64,000 bases of DNA from Pomphorhynchus laevis (Eukaryota > Acanthocephala > Palaeacanthocephala > Echinorhynchida > Pomphorhynchidae). Positions 59,468 through 64,000 of this stretch are shown one piece after another; the first letter of the stretch is position 1; each line of letters opens with the position of its first letter. A program made the position numbers and the translations under genes. The notes beneath the pieces are model-generated. The model was given only the letters and a program-made list of their open reading frames with translations. It did no database searches and was not told the DNA's origin. The DNA lies in contig WNNJ02002594.1 of NCBI GenBank assembly GCA_012934845.2, forward strand, positions 1 to 64,000. The letters are read 5' to 3'.

Positions 59468-60622
59468 TCAAGGAAGATGAGCGTACTTTATCTCTAACGA
59501 AAGTTTAAGTGAAAGTCGGTTGTCAAAATAGAAGCCTAGGAAAACGAGATTATCAACGATAGGTAGAATTATAGAATTTAATGATACGGAGGGAGGGTCG
59601 AAGCCGAGGCGTCGAGGTACGATAAACATAAATTTGGATTTATCATGATTCGGAGAAAGGCGAAGGGAAGAAAAATGATTGAGAATTGAGACAAGACAGT
59701 CGGAAGCAGAAACACTAAGATCGTGAATACGATAAACAGGTGCATGAGCATAGATGAGAATGTCATCAGCATATTGCATAACATGGAAGTTAAATTTATG
59801 AGAAATTGAAGACAAATCACCGAGAAGAGAGAAAAGCATATGGCCTGATACGGAGCCTTGTGGAACACCGGACGGAATGGACAAAGGTTGCGAGAGAGAA
59901 GAGTTAGAATAGACGCGAAATGTACGGTTTGATAGATAAGAAGAAAACCATGATACAGTGGGTAAAGAGAAGCCATAATCATGACGAAGGCGATGGAGAA
60001 GAATCGAGTGATCGACGATGTCAAAAGCAGACGATAGATCAAGAGAAACTATGACACTACATAATTTATGATCGCGCGATAAGAGTAAGTCGTTATAAAC
60101 TTTAAGACATGCAATTTCGGTAGAGTAATTAGAGCGAATAGTGGCTTGGAAGGGAGGAAATAAGTTAGAGAAAAAGATATATGTATTAACTTGCTTAAGA
60201 ACGAGACGCTCAAGGAGTATAGAGAGAGTTGGGAGAAGTGAAATAAGACGGTACGAATATGGTAGTGAAGAGTCGAGAGATTGTTTTTTGATGAGAGGAC
60301 GAACAGTGGCGCATTTCCAGATAGAAGGAAATGTACGATTACAAATGGACGAGTTGAACAATGTGGCTAGGAAGGGTAAGATAGAGGAGCATATATTTTT
60401 AAGCAAGTGAGTGGGAATTGGGTCAGAAGGAGAGGTTTTATTAGTTAATGACAGCAGAACCGAAGAAACTTCATCAGACGAAACGAGAAGAAGGTGGAAT
60501 AGTTTTGGGAGGGATGTATTTAAAGAGAAGAGTGGGTATAAGGGGGCTATGGGTAGTAGATGTAATTTGACGAGCTGATTCAACAAGAGAACAACCAGAG
60601 CGACATAGACGACCAATAGCAA
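59468..60622 (-). pseudogene. LINE A reverse transcriptase, 384-codon open frame
   Basis: Open frame from the linker ([20 protein letters not shown]) through the fingers ([20 protein letters not shown]), palm ([40 protein letters not shown]) and catalytic [12 protein letters not shown] to the thumb ([15 protein letters not shown]). The annotated methionine is not a natural start: the protein should begin in the endonuclease, which is truncated and in another frame (60809-60474). The C-terminal part continues in other frames (59471-58935). RT residues look intact. Family: L2/CR1 group. Confidence 0.88.
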
Positions 60623-60829
60623 GATCGTCGGAGTCAGAGTGCCAGGATTCGGTAATGCAGAGAATATCGATAGATAATTGATCGAAGATATCGAGAAGCA
60701 TATCAGCTTTATGAAGAATGGAGCGAGTATTGAATAGACTAAGACGACAAGTATGCTTAGGAGCGAGATCGACTAGCGAAGAAGACAAGGGGGAGAGATG
60801 GGACGCCATCGAATTTTTGGCCTTGTGTG

Positions 60830-62097
60830 AAGAACGTGAAAATTTCCGTTGATTTTACGTATAGATAAGGATGACTCGCCGTTTGTTTCACGTCGATGTT
60901 TTTCAATGCGAGCTAAATTGAGCTGGGCAATATTGGAAGGGGAACGGTCAGGAAAGATACGGCAAGTAGGTGAAGTGGTAGGAAGTTTAAAACGTTGGGA
61001 GAGTACCGAATAGGCATGTGAACTATGTCGGAAAACGATTTTTAAGAGTGGAGGACTGAGATGATTGGATTTAGTGCATTTGTTTTAACGAATAAAGTAT
61101 ACAGGAGCGATATTATTGAATAGGAATGGGTTGTCATCAGTTAGAATGGTTGCTAGGATAGACCTGAAATCAGATACATCATCATCGAGGCGAGATTGTG
61201 GAGAAGCAGATTCGGAAAGCTTTAAGTTTGATATGATTATACAGCGATCGCGCGAAGGAAAACGATTTCGTGGAAGTGGTGGACGGACAGAGCTGCTAGG
61301 AGTCGGGGCAGATGAGCAGATAGAAGTGGAATGACAGGGGTGCTTGATAGAGAATTAATATTGGTTGGAGCAAGTGTGACAGGAGCGGGGTGTTGAATCG
61401 GTTGATCAGAGATGTGACTGGAGATGATTTTAAATGAAGGATGTAAATTATTTGGAAGTATTACGTGGGAGGTAGAGTAACGAGAATTAAGATAGGTTGG
61501 GGCATGAGTGACAGGAATGGAGTGTTTAATCAGTTGATCGGAAATGCTACTGGAAATGATTTTGATGGAAGGGTGTAAAATATTGAGAAGTGATACTGGG
61601 GAGGTCGAGTAAGGAGTACGTGAGGAGAATAAAGAAGTTTGAGATTTATCTAGATTGGGGGAGGAATAAGAAAGAGGAGGTACGAGATGAAAAGCTTTAC
61701 CGTTAGCATTGTTATAATGATAAAGATTAATGGAAGTTTGGTACGTTGTTGAACGAGGAGTGTGTGAGAGAGTAGGTTCAATAATGGGATTATAAGATGC
61801 GAAGTCATGTGTTAATGCGTGGGAAACATCTAAAACAGCATTCGTCTGAGTGGTCGTGTGTGATACAGGAGTAAAGGAGCAGAATAACTGTAATAGTCGT
61901 ACTGATGTACAAAAACGGCATGTGAACTGTTTACGTTTATTCACCGAGTGGTCGGATATTTTAACACGAACAAGTGTCCATACATCACAATCTTTGGAAT
62001 TGCATCCAACTTCAAAACTGGTATAACCATCATTGCATTCCGATGTGGAAGATTCTTGATCAGGAACAGGGATCTGAGATCGCGCTTTTTTAGGCAT
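60830..62097 (-). pseudogene. LINE A ORF1: finger, tandem repeat, RRM-like domain
   Basis: Start at 62097 (MPKKARSQIPVPDQ). The first 286 codons are open. The finger is C32-x4-C37-x2-W40...C60-x2-C63; a Ser/Thr/Pro-rich part follows; then two consecutive 44-residue repeats (163-206 and 207-250, beginning YSTSPVSLL and YSTSHVILP). After a frame change near 61320 the RRM-like part appears ([38 protein letters not shown]) down to about 60830. Such ORF1 proteins bind element RNA in related LINEs. A stop within the RRM-like part (near 61090) suggests further decay. Confidence 0.75.
61348..61611 (-). repeat. Two 132-bp in-frame tandem repeats in LINE A ORF1
   Basis: Residues 163-206 and 207-250 of ORF1 share the HPS(I/F)KIISS and SISDQ(L/P)I cores. 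The unit is 44 codons, so the frame is kept. Confidence 0.85.
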
Positions 62098-62208
62098 GAC
62101 CTTTTATCGATAGATTATGTTCAATCCGCGAGCGTAGCGAGTGGAACTGACAGGAATAATCTGGAATGTATTTACTTTAGATTTCAAACTTTTTAAGGTA
62201 ATTTTTAA

Positions 62209-62368
62209 GGAGTTTGATTCGGATGTGGATGGTTGGCCAGGAGAGTTAGTCAAGTTATGTGGACGTGTGGTCAAAGCTACGGAGACGTAGGAGCACTCGA
62301 ACGGCGGAGTTAATGATGCGTTATAGGGGTAGGATGATAGATTTTGGAGAAGTGACGAAAATGCTAAG
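62209..62368 (-). mobile_element. LINE family B copy, right part
   Basis: Resumes the LINE B copy broken at 58857 (GGAGTTTGATTCGGATGTGG onward) and ends near 62368, where an opposite-strand LINE B copy begins. Confidence 0.88.
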
Positions 62369-62369
62369 G

Positions 62370-63870
62370 CTTATTTAACTCGTCTATCTGCAGTCGTATC
62401 TTTCCTTCGCAATGGAAATACGCCATCGTTCGTCACCTCCTTAAGAAACAATCTCTCGACCTCTCCCTTTCTTCTAGCTATCGCCCCATTTCACTCCTCC
62501 CTACTCTTTCTAAGCTTTTAGAACGCATCATCTTAATACAAATCAACGTATATCTCTCATCAAATCCGTACCCTCCTTTCTAATCCGCTTACCGCTCTAA
62601 TCACTCACCGAAATCGCCTGCATGAAAGTTTATAACGACTTACTCATTTCTCGTGACAATTCTCTATATAGTGTTATCATATCCCTTGACATCTACTCCG
62701 CCTTCGACATTGTTGACCACTCAGTCCTCCTTTCTCGCCTTCGTTATATCCATATATAACGAAGTATCTATAAATATCTATCTATATCTAGATAGATTTT
62801 GATAGATATAGACCTCATATATATCCGACCGCTCTTTTCGCATCTTTTCTAATTAATCATCCTGCCCTCACATCCCTATTTTTGTGGGTCTAACAAGGTT
62901 CAGCCCTTGATCATCCGCTTTTATCTCTTATGCTTGGCGATATCTCTCCGTTTATCAAACCTTACTGCTTTAACGTCATGCAATACGCCGATGAATTCTC
63001 ATCTATGTTTATGCACCAGCCCATCGCATAAACGATAACGCAATTTTGGCCTGCAACTGTCTTTTTTCTATCTAAAAACGTTTCTCCCATCTTCATCTCG
63101 TTCTAAACCAAACAAGTCTAAAATAATGTGGATTCTCCACGTCAACCTAACAAATCTCCTTCCCTTGAATTTTTAGCCTCATCAATCATCCCTATAATTC
63201 ACAATCTCACTTTCTTAGGCTTCCATTTCGATGATTACTTTGCCCTTAAACATTTCGTCCGTGACAGTGTCCGCTCGTTAAACTTAATTCTCCGTGGTAT
63301 CCGCCGTATCCGCCCTCTTATCGACTTTCGTTCTTGTATGCTTTTTATTTCATCGCTTCTCTTCCCTAAAATCGATAACAGCCTTAGCCTTTTCGCCATT
63401 TCTCCAAAATCCATCATCCTATTCTTACAACGCATCACGAACTCCGCCGTTCGAGCGCTCCTACGTCTCCGACGCTTCGATCACACATCCACATATCTTT
63501 CCCAACTCTCGTCGCCCACCATCCACATCCGCATCCAACCCCGTCTTCTCGAAACTTTTTGTCTATTTGTTGTATGATCCGCATCGTTCATCAACATCCC
63601 TTTCTTAAACGATACTCGCCCCACCTCTTTATCGCTACCTTCCGTCATTCTCTCTTACTCTACGTTCCCAATTACTCCAACAACTACGGTCTATGATCCT
63701 TCCTCGTCGCCGCCCTTCGCCTGGAATAAGCTTTATCTCGATGTCCGCCGCGCTCCCTTCTTTATCACATTCAAATACCTCCTTAGTTCTCACCTTCTCG
63801 ACATATGAATTAGATTTTTTGTGATCATGTAAGCGTGCGCTGGCACGCATTTGTCACGTATAAATAAATC
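62370..63870 (+). mobile_element. LINE family B, longest copy
   Basis: Plus strand, 5'-truncated at the RT fingers (LLKKQSLDLSLSSSYRPISL near 62440-62500). Palm block [17 protein letters not shown] (~62685), catalytic region MQYADEF with the second aspartate disturbed (~62980), then thumb and C-terminal blocks in frames 63128-63577 and 63294-63608. 3' hairpin GCGTGCGCTGGCACGC at 63833-63848. A TATC-rich simple repeat has expanded inside the coding region (about 62745-62810). Confidence 0.88.
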
Positions 63871-63894
63871 ATTCCTATTTATTTATATTATTGC

Positions 63895-64000
63895 TATTTA
63901 TCCTGTAGACGAATCAAGTGATCGACGATGCCAAAATCAGATGATAAATCGATAGAAACTATTACACAATTTTTTACCCCTCGAGATGAGGAAGTCGTTA
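63895..64000 (-). mobile_element. Start of another LINE A/B-type copy at the window edge
   Basis: GATCGACGATGCCAAAATCA and the following bases match the minus-strand RT palm region of LINE A (GATCGACGATGTCAAAAGCA at 60010). The copy continues beyond the window. Confidence 0.75.

Larger units (their letters stand above)
58856..62208 (-). mobile_element. LINE family A, copy 2, complete at both ends
   Basis: 3353-bp insertion in a LINE B copy, flanked by the target duplication GGAGTTT (58849-58855 and 62209-62215). The minus strand has a leader of about 110 bp, ORF1 from 62097, the shortened endonuclease, RT, the 3' hairpin GCGTACAGCTTGTACGC (complement at 58889-58905) and an AT-rich ATT-type tail. 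It is nearly identical to copy 1 at 29071-31590, so both are recent. As the only copy with a clear 5' end, it defines the family. Confidence 0.93.

Noticed and set aside
62209-63870. Twin-priming inversion of a single LINE B insertion
   Set aside because: Both arms have their own 3' hairpin ends, whereas twin priming leaves only one.

Overview
The window is a piece of an AT-rich, intron-bearing invertebrate (metazoan) nuclear genome. The evidence is one spliced host gene, importin subunit beta-1, in 18 exons with standard-code stops and metazoan-like sequence, set in a dense and mostly decayed population of retroelements. The taxon cannot be fixed from sequence alone. There is no sign of bacterial gene organisation, CRISPR or an operon.

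Layout: 1-7.7 kb is a retroelement cluster (a tRNA-type SINE, a nearly full-length CR1-type LINE on the minus strand, a Penelope-like element, an RTE/Rex3-like remnant). 7.7-13.3 kb is AT-rich non-coding DNA with three repeat structures: a 362-bp tandem array with an inverted partial copy, a two-unit tandem duplication, and a fold-back element. 13.3-31.8 kb is the importin-beta gene on the minus strand. Seven of its introns are 36-56 nt, while others are swollen to 2.4-4 kb by AT-rich DNA and insertions (RTE LINE with a perfect 16-bp target duplication, a retroelement with an RT plus restriction-like nuclease, a SINE, a copy of LINE family A). 32.6-51.9 kb is almost all mobile DNA: CR1-type LINEs, LINE families A and B, a Ty3/gypsy fossil and a 167-bp-TIR element. 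52.05-58.15 kb is a Ty3/gypsy-type LTR fossil with two 121-bp LTRs, into which LINE B copies have inserted. 58.2-64.0 kb holds a LINE B copy interrupted by a 3.35-kb LINE A copy complete at both ends (target duplication GGAGTTT), then a further LINE B copy and the start of another.

Connections: LINE A, LINE B and at least one CR1-type element share a small hairpin at the 3' end, with a compensated base-pair change, as expected of a recognition element for the reverse transcriptase. Four LINE groups share an ORF1 finger (C-x4-C-x2-W ... C-x2-C). Two LINE A insertions carry the same internal endonuclease deletion, which points to a deleted master copied with help supplied in trans. The importin gene looks functional in every splice site and in its acidic loop, but exon 17 holds one extra nucleotide that must be either an assembly error or a real lesion. 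Many unrelated near-perfect palindromes lie scattered through non-coding parts of the window.
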